A program made the position numbers and the translations under genes. Shown here piece by piece: positions 40,401-52,100 of a stretch of DNA of 64,000 nt; within the stretch, counting starts at the first letter, position 1, and every line of letters begins with the position of its first letter. The notes under the pieces were generated by a model. That model did no database searches. It was not told the DNA's origin and worked only from the letters and a program-made list of their open reading frames with translations. The DNA is from Aphis gossypii (Eukaryota; Arthropoda; Insecta; Hemiptera; Aphididae): contig NC_065532.1 in the NCBI RefSeq assembly GCF_020184175.1, positions 19,220,001 through 19,284,000 of the forward strand. Direction: 5' to 3'.

Positions 40401-43400
40401 TTTTATAAATTACTCATTTCATAATTGAAATTGTATTCTTTATTCTTTAATTTGTAATTTATCCACATTTTAATACTATTTTATTTATTTGTTTGCTTAC
40501 TAAAGTAGTTTTTATTTAAGAGGATGTCAGCGCACTATTTGTTTTCTCTCTGGTCCACGTGCAACATAGACAAAACGCATCTACGCAAAATCATTTTTTC
40601 TATGGTTTTAAGTAATCTTAGGAGAAAAACATTCATTACATAAAAGATTGGAGAATAATATTTTTGAGGGAATGACATATTGATTTGTCAAAATATGGTC
40701 TCAAAACAATTTACAACATTATTTTGTTTATTTTGAAAGTCAAATAACAATAAAATATAAAATCGATATGTCATTCCCTCAAAAATATTATTATCTATCT
40801 TTTTTGTAATGAGTGTTTTTATCCTAAGATTACTTAAAACCATAGAAAAAATGATTCTGCGTAGATGTGTTTTGTCTATGTTGCATGTGGACTAGAGAGA
40901 GTAAACAAATAGTGCAATAACGTCCTCTTTAAATTAGTAGTTAATAATATTATTATACTTCTGATAAATAATATTAATTAATTTAGATTATGTACTTAAT
41001 TCAGTTTTTAATTAAATATAAACAACAAATATTAGGTATAATTGAAATATTATTTTATTTTGTCCATAGGATCCTTCATCTTCATTTGGAAATTCTAGAC
41101 AGAGTGCCATACGAATTAAACACTTACCACGTGGTTCAGTACAATTTGAAGTACTCATTGAAGAAGGATTAGTAGGCATAGTAACGGTTGTAGCAACAGA
41201 GATATTTGAACCATCAAGTCCTTCAAAAAATAATGCCCATGTAAGTCACTGATATTGATTACTATATTATTCTAACAAATGAAGGTACTTAGTGCTTTTA
41301 TATTAAATGAGTAATTACGTAATAAAATTATGTTCTATATAAACATAATAAACATTGTCCTCATTATTTAAAACATGTATACTACGATTGTATATATTTA
41401 CTTAAAATGTAGTGAATATGCTAGCAAAACAACTTTTTTTCTTATTATATCCTTTCTAATTGAGTTTGAGTTTAAATTATTTTATTTATTGAAAAAATAA
41501 AAAAAATGTTAAGTTTTTTTAAACATTACAATTTCATGGAAAATACTACATTTTAGCATTAATAGTTTTTATTTTTTGTGAATAATAAAAATAAATAATG
41601 CAGTAATTTTAATGATTAATTCTATTTTCAATTTCAGAAAATTTTAAATTTAATTTATATAATCAACACAGATTTTTTTAGTATGGGAGAGATATTAAAG
41701 TGGATTAGTAATAACTAATAATATTAAAAATACTATTCTACTATTAGGTATCTGATAATATAACATCAACACAAATGAATACTTTATATTTTATAAAAAC
41801 TTTAATTAATGATTCTGAGACAAATCCTATAAATTTAAACCTAATGTCTTTGTAAGCTATTTAAATAGTATTTTATCAGTTTCTTGTTTTCTGTTAGAAA
41901 AAAAAAATAAACAATAGTTTATTATACCTATTAAGTACCTGCCATCTTTAGTTTTGATACCTAATCAGATGTTATGTTAAAACATGTCTAATGCCTAAAT
42001 TAGAATTTAAGCAATTTATTTTAAATGATTTTTAACCAGATTCGCCTAAACACATAGCGTAAAAAGCTCTTCAACTTGTAATTAATATTATTACTTTTTT
42101 AGTATATTATTTTTACTTAAGATGTATTTTAAAATATTTAACTTGCAATTATTAAATTCCTTGAGTTTATTCGCTACTCAATGTATCATTTTATTAATAT
42201 TTGATTTTTATTTATGTCATAATACAGTCCAATTAACATATAATTCTATTTCCTACTTTAATTATCCACTATTTTTCACAGACATAAAACAATTGATGGT
42301 AATGCATTATTATCAGTAATTCAAATATTATCTTATTTGTTATTGCTATTACTACTGATTATTTTAATGAGTAATAGTTATTTTTTTTTTTTTTTACTGC
42401 CATACAAATACTTAAACTATCATTTGATTGCCATTATATTTAAGCAATTTAAGTAATATTCTTGATAATTTAAAGTTTACTAACACACTAATTGTTTTTT
42501 TCTTCATATCATTGTATGTTTGGTTAAAATATGCTTATAATATATTATTAATTATTTTAGCAGTTTGACGAGGTTACATATGAACCAGGAGTTATCACTT
42601 TGCACTCAAATGGTGTTAAAAGAACAATATTGTATAATGTCAAAGACTGCAATGGCAAATATGTACCAAGACAAGGAGATAAAGTAAACTATTTTATTGA
42701 TAGTTGTTTAGCAACAAATTTTTTATTTTTGTGTTTCAAAAATTACTTTTAGGTAAGATTCAATCTTTATCAAATTAAACGCAATAAGGAATTAATTGCG
42801 ATGAATATTCATTTGGCCTCAACTGTATCAAACAATAATACACGTACGTCCACTGACGAACAAAATCGAGCAGACATAAAATATGGTTATATTGCTGCTC
42901 TTAAAGATGGGTTTGGATTTATCGAAACTATAGCACTCGATTCCGAAGTATTTTTTAGATATGCGTAAGTAGAATTAATTTTATTTTCAACTTAATGTCA
43001 ATGTTCTAATCATAATTAACTATAATATAGAAATTTGAACGAACCAAGCGCATCTCTTGAACTTGGTATGGAAGTAGAGTATACATTAAGTACCAGGAAT
43101 ACAGGAAACGGTGGGAGCTGTGCATCTGCTGAAAATGTTAGGATTTTACCTCCAGGCTCTATTAGTGACAACTGTGAATTACTTCAACCAAATGTTATTT
43201 TGGATGGAGTGGTTTCTCGTCCATTACGATCTGTAAATCCAGAGCAGACAGAGTATGCTGGTATAATACAAGAAGTACCTACAAGTAAGCTTTGTTTTTG
43301 TATATATGTGTGTATATTTATATATATAATTGTATATTAATATTGTGATTATTAATATTTTTTTTATATAGCCGAAGAGGAAAATATTTCACAGTATGAA

Positions 43401-44333
43401 TTTGGAATCAAAGGTTTAATAAATAAAAGAGAATTGTTACAAGTTGGAGATCCTGTACAATTTCAAGTTGACTCAAAAAATAGAGCTGTAAATATAATTG
43501 CAATTAGAAAGAAGCAAAGAGCTCATGTTGATGCTATTAAAGGTTTGATAGAATTTAAAATATAATTAGTTACTAAAATATAATGAATCTATAAGTTATT
43601 TTGTTGATTTTACTTTTTTTAGGATTATTTGGGTTTTTAACTCATGAAGTTGAAGGTGGTAAAAAACTATTTTTCCATACATCTGAAGTAACTGATGGAA
43701 TTAAATTAAACCAAGGGGATTTAGTGGAATTTGTATTAGTTGTTAATCAAAGATCGGGAAAATCATCTGGTTGCAATGTCACTAAAATCAGGTTAGTATT
43801 AAATTAAATAATTTACACTTTTAGGGTTTGGTATTTAGTATTTAGTATTTACTTGTTTAGTATATTTGTACTACTTTAATTCAATGGTTTGTTTATTATG
43901 GGATTTTAATTTGCTGTAATCTTCTTAAGTTTCAGTCTATTATTCTCATGATATTAGTATTACGAAAACTATTTAAATCAAATAAAAGTAGTATAACATT
44001 ATAAGAGAATTTAAATTCTAATTATTCAAATTTATTATTGTAAAGGAGTTTGAAAATTATATTTATATAATTACTTAGTTGCTTATTATTTAAAAATTGT
44101 GTATTACATTTCGGCTCTTTATTTAAATTTTTAGTTCTGCAGAAAATTCTCCGCCTAAACAACCATCTCAACGTCCAGAACATTTGATTAACCGCATACG
44201 CACCATATCTGTAATAGATGATGGTTCACCAAAATTAGTAGTTATTCGTCAGCCTTTAGGTCCAGATGGATCAAAAGGGTTTGATCCGAATGCTCGTAAA
44301 CAGCACAATCCAGGGCAGCTTATTGAAGTGTAA
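37449..44333 (+). CDS. Unr: UNR/CSDE1 cold-shock-domain RNA-binding protein
   Basis: UNR/CSDE1 binds purine-rich mRNA to control translation and stability; in Drosophila it acts with SXL on msl-2. Twelve exons join in phase: 37449-37892, 37951-38130, 38193-38603, 39134-39363, 39606-39867, 41070-41240, 42561-42683, 42753-42964, 43031-43284, 43372-43542, 43623-43791 and 44135-44333, giving 941 aa. The first 145 residues are a low-complexity Asn/Ser/Gln-rich leader. Canonical cold-shock domains follow, with YGFIQC/LFFHFSQF, FGYIER, FGFLRS/IYFTFNE, FGFIET/VFFRYA and FGFLTH/LFFHTSEV motifs, alternating with non-canonical ones. The C-terminus is SUZ-C-like (PLGPDGSKGFDPNAR). Exon 7 has a tandem NAGNAG acceptor. 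Intron 5 carries a foldback element. No second ATG competes near the start. Confidence 0.96.
40520..40928. mobile_element. foldback element in UNR intron 5
   Basis: The left arm starts GAGGATGTCAGCGCAC after TTAA (40516-40519). The right arm in reverse complement reads GAGGACGTTATTGCAC, with TTAA at 40929-40932. The arms remain closely alignable for about 170 bases (for example TTTTTCTATGGTTTTAAGTA and its inverted copy), leaving only about 65 bases between them. No open frame is present. It is the best-preserved of the three copies and could form a long hairpin in the UNR pre-mRNA. Confidence 0.85.
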
Positions 44334-47300
44334 TGCAGTTTCACATCTTGAGTAATTAACATTTGACTACTATTGACTTATTTCCCGATTCACATTTCTA
44401 TCATTATGATTATATTACTATCAATTTTATCTTGTAATAAATAATGAGCTTCCAACTTGTTGATTATGAAATTACTAGTCTTGGAGAATAGGTCATCAAC
44501 TTAATTGTAACCAAATGTTTAGCATTTAATGTATTCAAACTAAGTCTTACAAATGATTTTTTTTTTGTGAAAAATGTAGCAATAAGATAACAGGTTATTA
44601 GTTTAAATATTTTATAACATTTAATTAATGTTAGTTATTAGAAGGCACATATATACACCTTAGCAACTTAGATAAGTAATTAAAAATGTCAAAAACATTT
44701 TTTTATTTAATATTTGTAATATTCCCAAAAACTCCGATATATCAAAATTAACTTCTTTTACTGTTTTTGATTTTAACTGTGATGACACTGGTTATTAATC
44801 AGTGTTTAACATGTTATTAATTTGTTCATAAAAAAATATGCTTTTTCACTGCTCAATCTCATATTCATAGTCAAAATAACTGGTTTTTATGATCAATATA
44901 TATATATATTTATATATATATATCACAGTTCTTGGGTTGTTCTAATTTCTCATATTAATTATTTGTAACTTCTTGAATTTCGATCACTGAAATTAATATT
45001 TTGTAAATCATAAAAAAAAAAATCAAACAGATATCTATAAATATAACAGCATAACATATAGTGTTATAGTAGTAGTGAAAGAGACTTTCAGTATAATATC
45101 TTTATTTAAATTTTAAAATCACATTCTGTTCCTAACATAGATCTCCCTATTTTCAGCACCGTATACATTAATAATCTCCCTCCTGCATTTTATGTATATT
45201 TTATTTTAGTTGGATGCATTTAAAACTAAATCTATTAATTATTCCACTTAATGATTTGAGTAAACCATATAAATATGTTATTAACAACCTAAATTGTGCC
45301 TTAATATTTTACAAAGCTATAAACCACACTTGTAGTTCAATAAATTTCTTATATCTATATATATATATATGGTGTGTATTTATATACATATATTATATTT
45401 TATTATTTTTTAAATATTTGCAAATTATTGATTACATATTTGACTGAGGTTTTTTTTTATACATAAGTATAATTATTGTATAATAGACATTTTTCTGTTT
45501 AATTTGTTAATAGTAATAAAAATAACCTTTAATTTTTTAAATGCATCCAATTATTGAATATGCTCACAATAACTTAATTAAATTAGCTTTTATTCTGTTA
45601 CTTTAAATCAAATGTAATAATCCTATAATCGTGAGCAAACCTTAAATTTTCCACATTAAGTTTACTAGTTTACCTTTACTCAATAAATAAAATTTGATTT
45701 CATAATTAATATTAATTAGCGATTGTAAATACAAAACATTTTGCAGTATCTTAATTAATAATAAAATTAAACTTAAAAATTAAGGTTCAAATACACATAC
45801 GCGTTAACACTAAGTCATAGTATTTAAGCAGATTTTTTTTATTATTATCAACACATAAATACTCATTTATTATTTTTTTTTCTAGTACAAATCTTATAAG
45901 TCTTGTCTATTTATTATAATAATCATTCAGGCAGTGTTTTTTCATTCCACATTGTTTTTCATCACATGACTATACTCACAGTTAATCTTTCGAGCTTTTA
46001 GATTTGTATAAGCATTCGCTTAAAAGAAATTTAGCTATACAGGTATGATGACATACATACAAATTATGCCAAACATAAACTAGTATAAGACGTAACTAAA
46101 CTGTGATAAATTATGAGTATGAACTATTGTAATGTATTTTAATTGTTGTTTTTTTTTTTTTTTTTTATTTGAAAAAAAATAAGGCATGTAATATTTTGTA
46201 TTTGTTTTTGTCTTGCAATTTAAATGCATTCTCCCCTTCCCCCTCCCTCCCCCCCAAAAAAATTATTGAAACGTAAAAACAATAATGCATTGTTTTGCAA
46301 GATGAAAACTTGTACAATATTGTAAACATGATTTTTATATTATATTGTAAATATATTATATTATAATAAATATTAATGATGTAATATTTTTGAATAACGT
46401 TGTAATCATAGTAATAATGGTTACTAAATTTATTAAATGCACTAAAGTCTATAATTAATTATTATTATACATTTAGTATAAATGGTGTTTGAAATTGTTA
46501 ACTGGACAGTTTGCAAACTCTAAAATTATTCAGCAACTATTCGATATCTATTTATATATGTGCAATTTGGTTCATTATTATTTTAATGTACCAAAATTAA
46601 TTTGCCTTAAAAATATATTCTATATTATTCTTCATATAAAAGTATTAATTATCATAATATTTTTAATTAATTGTCTTACTTATATTAAATATCTATTTGT
46701 AATTTAAAATTATTTTAATTTGCTTTATACAATATAAGAAAGCATTTATATAATATTCAATATAATATACTTAATTGTATTTTCAGATTTAACCAATAAT
46801 TTTTGCTGAACAATTTTAGTATGCTAATGCACAATTTTTTTTTATGTTCGGTTAGATATATTTAACTAAATTGTATTTATTAACTTGAGGGATCAGGAAT
46901 ATTTTAAGGTTACATATATAGCCTTTAAATAAAAATGTACGTGTATTTTAAGAAGATTAAATATGTAGTATTTAAGTAGCATGAGTTATTGTGAGCATTA
47001 TCATATTTATATATGTAGTCAAGTAATTATAATTTATAACATAGCCTACTAATAGTACAAGTAGATCATGAGATGATTATTATAATTATTATTAATGTAA
47101 TTGCAAAGATTATAGGTAGCATTACATGTTTTTCCGGGTTGCTTGTGAACTATAATAACATATTACCAAATAAGACAATTATTGACAAAAATTGTTAAAG
47201 ACTTTTCTGAAACACTAGGGAAAAATAATTAACTCGCTGAAACTGTAAGGCTGAAAAAATAACAAAACAATTTGAAACAAATAATGAAATGTGTTTTTAT

Positions 47301-49160
47301 TTGAAAAAAAAATCCTTTACTCCTTGTAAAATCTTGTGTTACACAAAAAAATAATGATTTAAATGTTTAAAAAATTAATTTTATGTTTTTTTTTTAAACA
47401 ATTTTAATGTGTTACAATGTTCTAATACTGTTAATACTGTTCCATTATTTTTCAGGTAAGTAGTATGTACTGTTATTTCTTACTAAGTTAAGTTTGTGGT
47501 TAAAAATACTCATATAATTATTTAAATATAATATTAAATTTAAAAATGTTTTTTTTAATGTGTGTAAAGTTAAATGTTGGCAAAAGCATCATTTTTGGAG
47601 CTAAAACTTTAACTTAAATGTAGAAGATTATTTCATTTTATTAAGTTACCTTGTTAAAAAGTTAAGTTACACAATGAGTAACATGTTTTTTAAAAGTAAT
47701 CTATAATTTAATGAATTAACATTTATTCTACCATATATATTACCAACATTAGATTAAAATTAACATTGATTAAGTATATTTAATCAATGGTACTATAAAT
47801 GTAAATTATTCTTTTTACTAAATTTTAGACTGTTGAAGCATGAGTTAATTATATATTTTCTAGATTGTATCTCCAATTTTCAAAGCTGGGCAAAGTGCAA
47901 GTAATAGTTACTCATTAGAAAATTTAGTAGGTACCTAGCCGACTGGATAATATATTTATAATCGGTCCTTTATGTTTCTTAGGATGATTTATATTTGTCT
48001 TTTGATGTAAACCCTGGCTGTGGGCTATTGATTAGTAAATTGGTATCTACCTTTAAATTCTTTAAATTTGTTTTTTTTTTTACCTATTATTAACTTTTAA
48101 CTAAAGTCTATAGGATTATTTTACATATATTACCTAATACCTATATATTGATATGTAATATTAATTACATATTTAACTTTAATGTTAATCCACTATGACT
48201 AGGTACTCTTTCAGAATTGATGTAGGATGATATGTAAAAACGTATTTTGCTATGAATTATGTGTGTATTAACAGCACATTAAGTTTTTAAAAAGTTAAAT
48301 AGTTTTAATATAGAGGGCCGATAATAATGGGCATGATACTTTATTATACTTTACTTTTTGCTCTACTACCCAATTTATGTTTACTATTTGTCCAGTTGTT
48401 CAGGTTAACAGTGATTGGCGTTAGCAATAGGTATGCCAGAACACCAGGAATTTACGGTGCCTGCCAACAACGAGTGACGACATAGGTTTGCAGTGTTATT
48501 ACCAAATATCCAAATGGGTAGGTACCTCCTACTTACTGACTATTGTAGAATATCGCATTTTGCGAACACAACACATTTTGTTGGCAACATAAAACAAAAT
48601 CGGTTATACGATGATACTATTTTAATCTATGTGCCTATCGAGTGTTTCCTATCGGCTATCACATATATAATATAAGTATGATATACTGTTTATTACTGTT
48701 TACTATTTATTACTGATTATGCTGTACCTACTTATATTTAATTTAATTAATTAAAATTATTAGATTTTTAAAACAATTTTTTTAAATAATTATGAATTAT
48801 TTAGTATTCAATTAGGTAGTGAAATTTTATGAATCAAGTACCTATCTATATAATGTACCTATAAATTAGGTAACTATTGCGATAATATAATGAGTAGGTA
48901 AGTATCTTACGTACACGGCTATACTTGAACATAAATTTACTATTTATCTACATGTATAATAAGTATTAATGTTCTATCATTATTTGAATCAGAGAATACA
49001 CGAGCATGGATAGGATATATTTAATGGATTAATAGGTATAAGTAGGTAAATAATTGTGTTTCATATAGAAAAATGTTTGGTTAAAAACATAAAAACGTAA
49101 ATGATGTGATATTATAAAATTGTTTATAAAATGTAAAAATAAAAATAAATCTTGCTGCAG
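44334..49160. other. UNR 3'UTR and intergenic DNA
   Basis: The UNR 3'UTR begins here. AATAAA hexamers occur at 44436-44441 (about 100 bases after the stop), and again near 45341 and 46365, so alternative long 3'UTRs are possible. The rest is AT-rich without a supported coding exon. TA-rich microsatellites lie near 44897-44930 and 45355-45370, a long T run near 46146 and a C-rich run near 46235. A perfect CAG|GTAAGT lies at 47453-47461. The polyadenylation site of the minus-strand EGF-domain gene should fall at the right edge. Confidence 0.5.
44436..44441 (+). terminator. first candidate polyadenylation signal of UNR
   Basis: AATAAA lies 103 bases downstream of the UNR stop codon. It is one of several candidates in this AT-rich 3' region. 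Confidence 0.35.
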
Positions 49161-52100
49161 TTAGATAACGATACATTCAAACGGTACTTCCTGCTTCGTA
49201 GTTGTATTCTGGCCGTAACATTCTGAAATAATAATAATAATGTGCACGTTTATGATATAACATATAATTACTGTTTAAACATAGTCAAGAATAACAGACA
49301 AATCACAAATAGGTACTGAAATATATACATATTATATATTTATCGTTTTATAAGTGCATATGGATGTTGCAGAGGCGTCAAAATGGGCGCGGGAGTATAA
49401 GTTCGTGTCCTCATTTTGTGATAATTAAAAATTTGTTTTTGACAAATATATAACAGAAAAATCACGCCAACGGGTATTATAACTCTAGGAGTATGATTTT
49501 TCTAGACTAGAGTACCCCAGGTAAAAATTCCATGTAATAGGACATATTATTTTATAAATTTTAATAATTTTATGATGAAGACTTTTGATGCATATGCCAT
49601 CATAATGGGTATTTTAATAACAATAGGTAATAATTGGTATATATTACATAATATGTAATATGTATAATACACGACATTATATGTATGTAATAGTAATACA
49701 AATGTACAATAATTATTAAATATCAATTTCATAGCGTAATTTATTACTTGTTTCGCATCTAGATCCGTAATATCCAGTTCCCGCACATCTACACTTATAT
49801 CCCGGTTCCTGCGAAGTTTGAACGCACACTCCGTTATGATTACATGGGCCTTGTGCACAGAAATCGAATCGACGACCTGTATAAATATGAGTTAATATCA
49901 TAATGAGACGGACATATTAATTCAATTTGGATTTTATAAATAAAAAATCAATCAATCCATACATTTTTTTAATCATATAATTTTAAAAACCTATCTATGA
50001 TCCAATATAATCTTACCTACAGCTGAGAAAATAACAACATTAATTTCATACTTTGAAAGAAAATATTGTTTGAATTATTTTTATCCATAAAAATTAATTT
50101 TCAAGCAGTTTATTAATATTAAATACCTATATAAAATAGTTTAAGTTTAAATGAATAGAGTAGGTAGGTAGTGGACCAGCATTTTGCTAGGTATCTAAAC
50201 TTTAAATGTGTATAAATTGCACAATATATTTATGTATAAAGTGCATTTTGTTGTAAAAAAATTAAAAACATAATTGTTTAAAAAATGCTATTTTCATTGT
50301 TTTTAAGGGCTAAAATTATGTAAACAAAATATTTTTTAAAACAATGAGTGTCTTACTTTAAATGGATCACCTGGTATAATAATTATATCATAATAATGTC
50401 TTAATGTTCAATGTTCATGTATTACAAAAATTATACAACCTTTAAGTGCTTTGTAGCATTCGTCGTAATTGCTGTATCTGTATTCCGAATAGCAACCCTT
50501 GCCGCAGAGACATTGGCCTTCTTGTATTCGACAACCTTGTCTACTTTGGTCACAGCCTTCGAATACGGGTATAACTGAAATCAAAAATATCTTAGATAAA
50601 TTATAATTATATATAATATTTAATATTTATTTAACTCAATGGCGTTACTAGCACCATTTAGTAACCTCGTATATGGTATATGGTGATATTATAATGTAGG
50701 TATATTTGAGATAAAAAAAAAAACAATCGTTTATGTCTTACAATATTTATAATAATTCATAGGTACATATTATTATTTACTATTTTTCATAATATCATGT
50801 ACCAATGTATCTTATTTATTCTTCTATTGTTCTATACAATTACAGCACAACACAGTAGTATAGGTTCATATATAGGTACAGTGTATGCGATGACATATAA
50901 ATTATATTTTATATAGCTATTGATTACCTATATTGTTATATAGGAGGATTACTGTAGCGATATTGATAATTATGATGTTTATAATTTTTCCTGTAAATAA
51001 GTCAATAATAGAAACAAAAACATCAGAAAATCAAAAAATTTCAATGAGATATTTCAAAATTATAAGTAGGTACTTAATAATATTATAGAACAAATTATGT
51101 ACTTAATTAAATATTCTACAGTGCTTTGGGTGGGTGAGGTATATGATATTTATGTATAAATTGTATACATAAATACAATATATTACACATAATGGAGTTG
51201 AAAATTTCAAAATTCGATCGTCGACAAGTATAAATGTATAATAATATACAATAATGTGGAAGTATCAAGAATAAGAGGGTAGGTATATAACGTCAACCCC
51301 ACGCTAGACGGGACAAATAAATAACAGATGTAGATGTCCCATGTTTCTCTGTAAACCATACTGTGAATACCTAGTGAATAGTTGAGATTTTACACGTGTC
51401 ATATACGCAATATATGCTTTATTCTGCAGCTGTTTTGGAGGATTTAATTTTCCGAAATTTTCATCGCCACGGTATAGTGGGGTAAATCGGATCAACGACT
51501 GTGACGCACGATGCGTGACGTTCCAGACTGTTTGCGAATTCCAAACTACATGAATACCTAGTGCCGTTAATTAACACAGCATTTTTTTTTTTTTTTTTAA
51601 AAAACCATTATTGTACGACAATGTCAGATCTAAATCTTCCGAGGTTTGGGATACTTCGAGGGCAATAATGCTCACGCCGTGAGACTTGCACGTGTTGCGT
51701 TTTAAGGGTGTGCAGTAAACATTTGGCGTCCGAAAAACGATCTCTTGGGTATTACGCGTTATTATTTGTAGGTACACGACTGTGTAGAAGCGTACACAGC
51801 TACAGCCCCCGTAAATCAAAAGCAGATTATGATTTATGGCCCGTAACTACGTCTTATAATTCGAAAAATTCGCATCACTATATATAGGTAGGTATTATAG
51901 TTCACAGGGCACAGACAGTTCAGTCTGACCGCAATAATAACGAACGACTACGATTTCAAGTACGGCGTAAACAGCAGTCTTACAAGTTCGCTGGCACCGA
52001 GCCGAGTATGAGATGTAATACTGTGTATATTATACATTATAGACATGGGGAGAGATGAAACCGTAAGAGAAAACAACATTAACAACAATGATTGGAATGA

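Noticed and set aside
49547..49747. Read-through extension of the EGF exon past the 49748 donor
   Set aside because: It gives only a short AT-rich tail to a stop, whereas splicing to 49222 restores a conserved-looking cysteine-containing C-terminus in phase.
51571..51819. 82-aa minus-strand open frame in the EGF-gene intron
   Set aside because: It ends in a poly-A/T tract, does not fit the phase of the flanking exons and has no domain.
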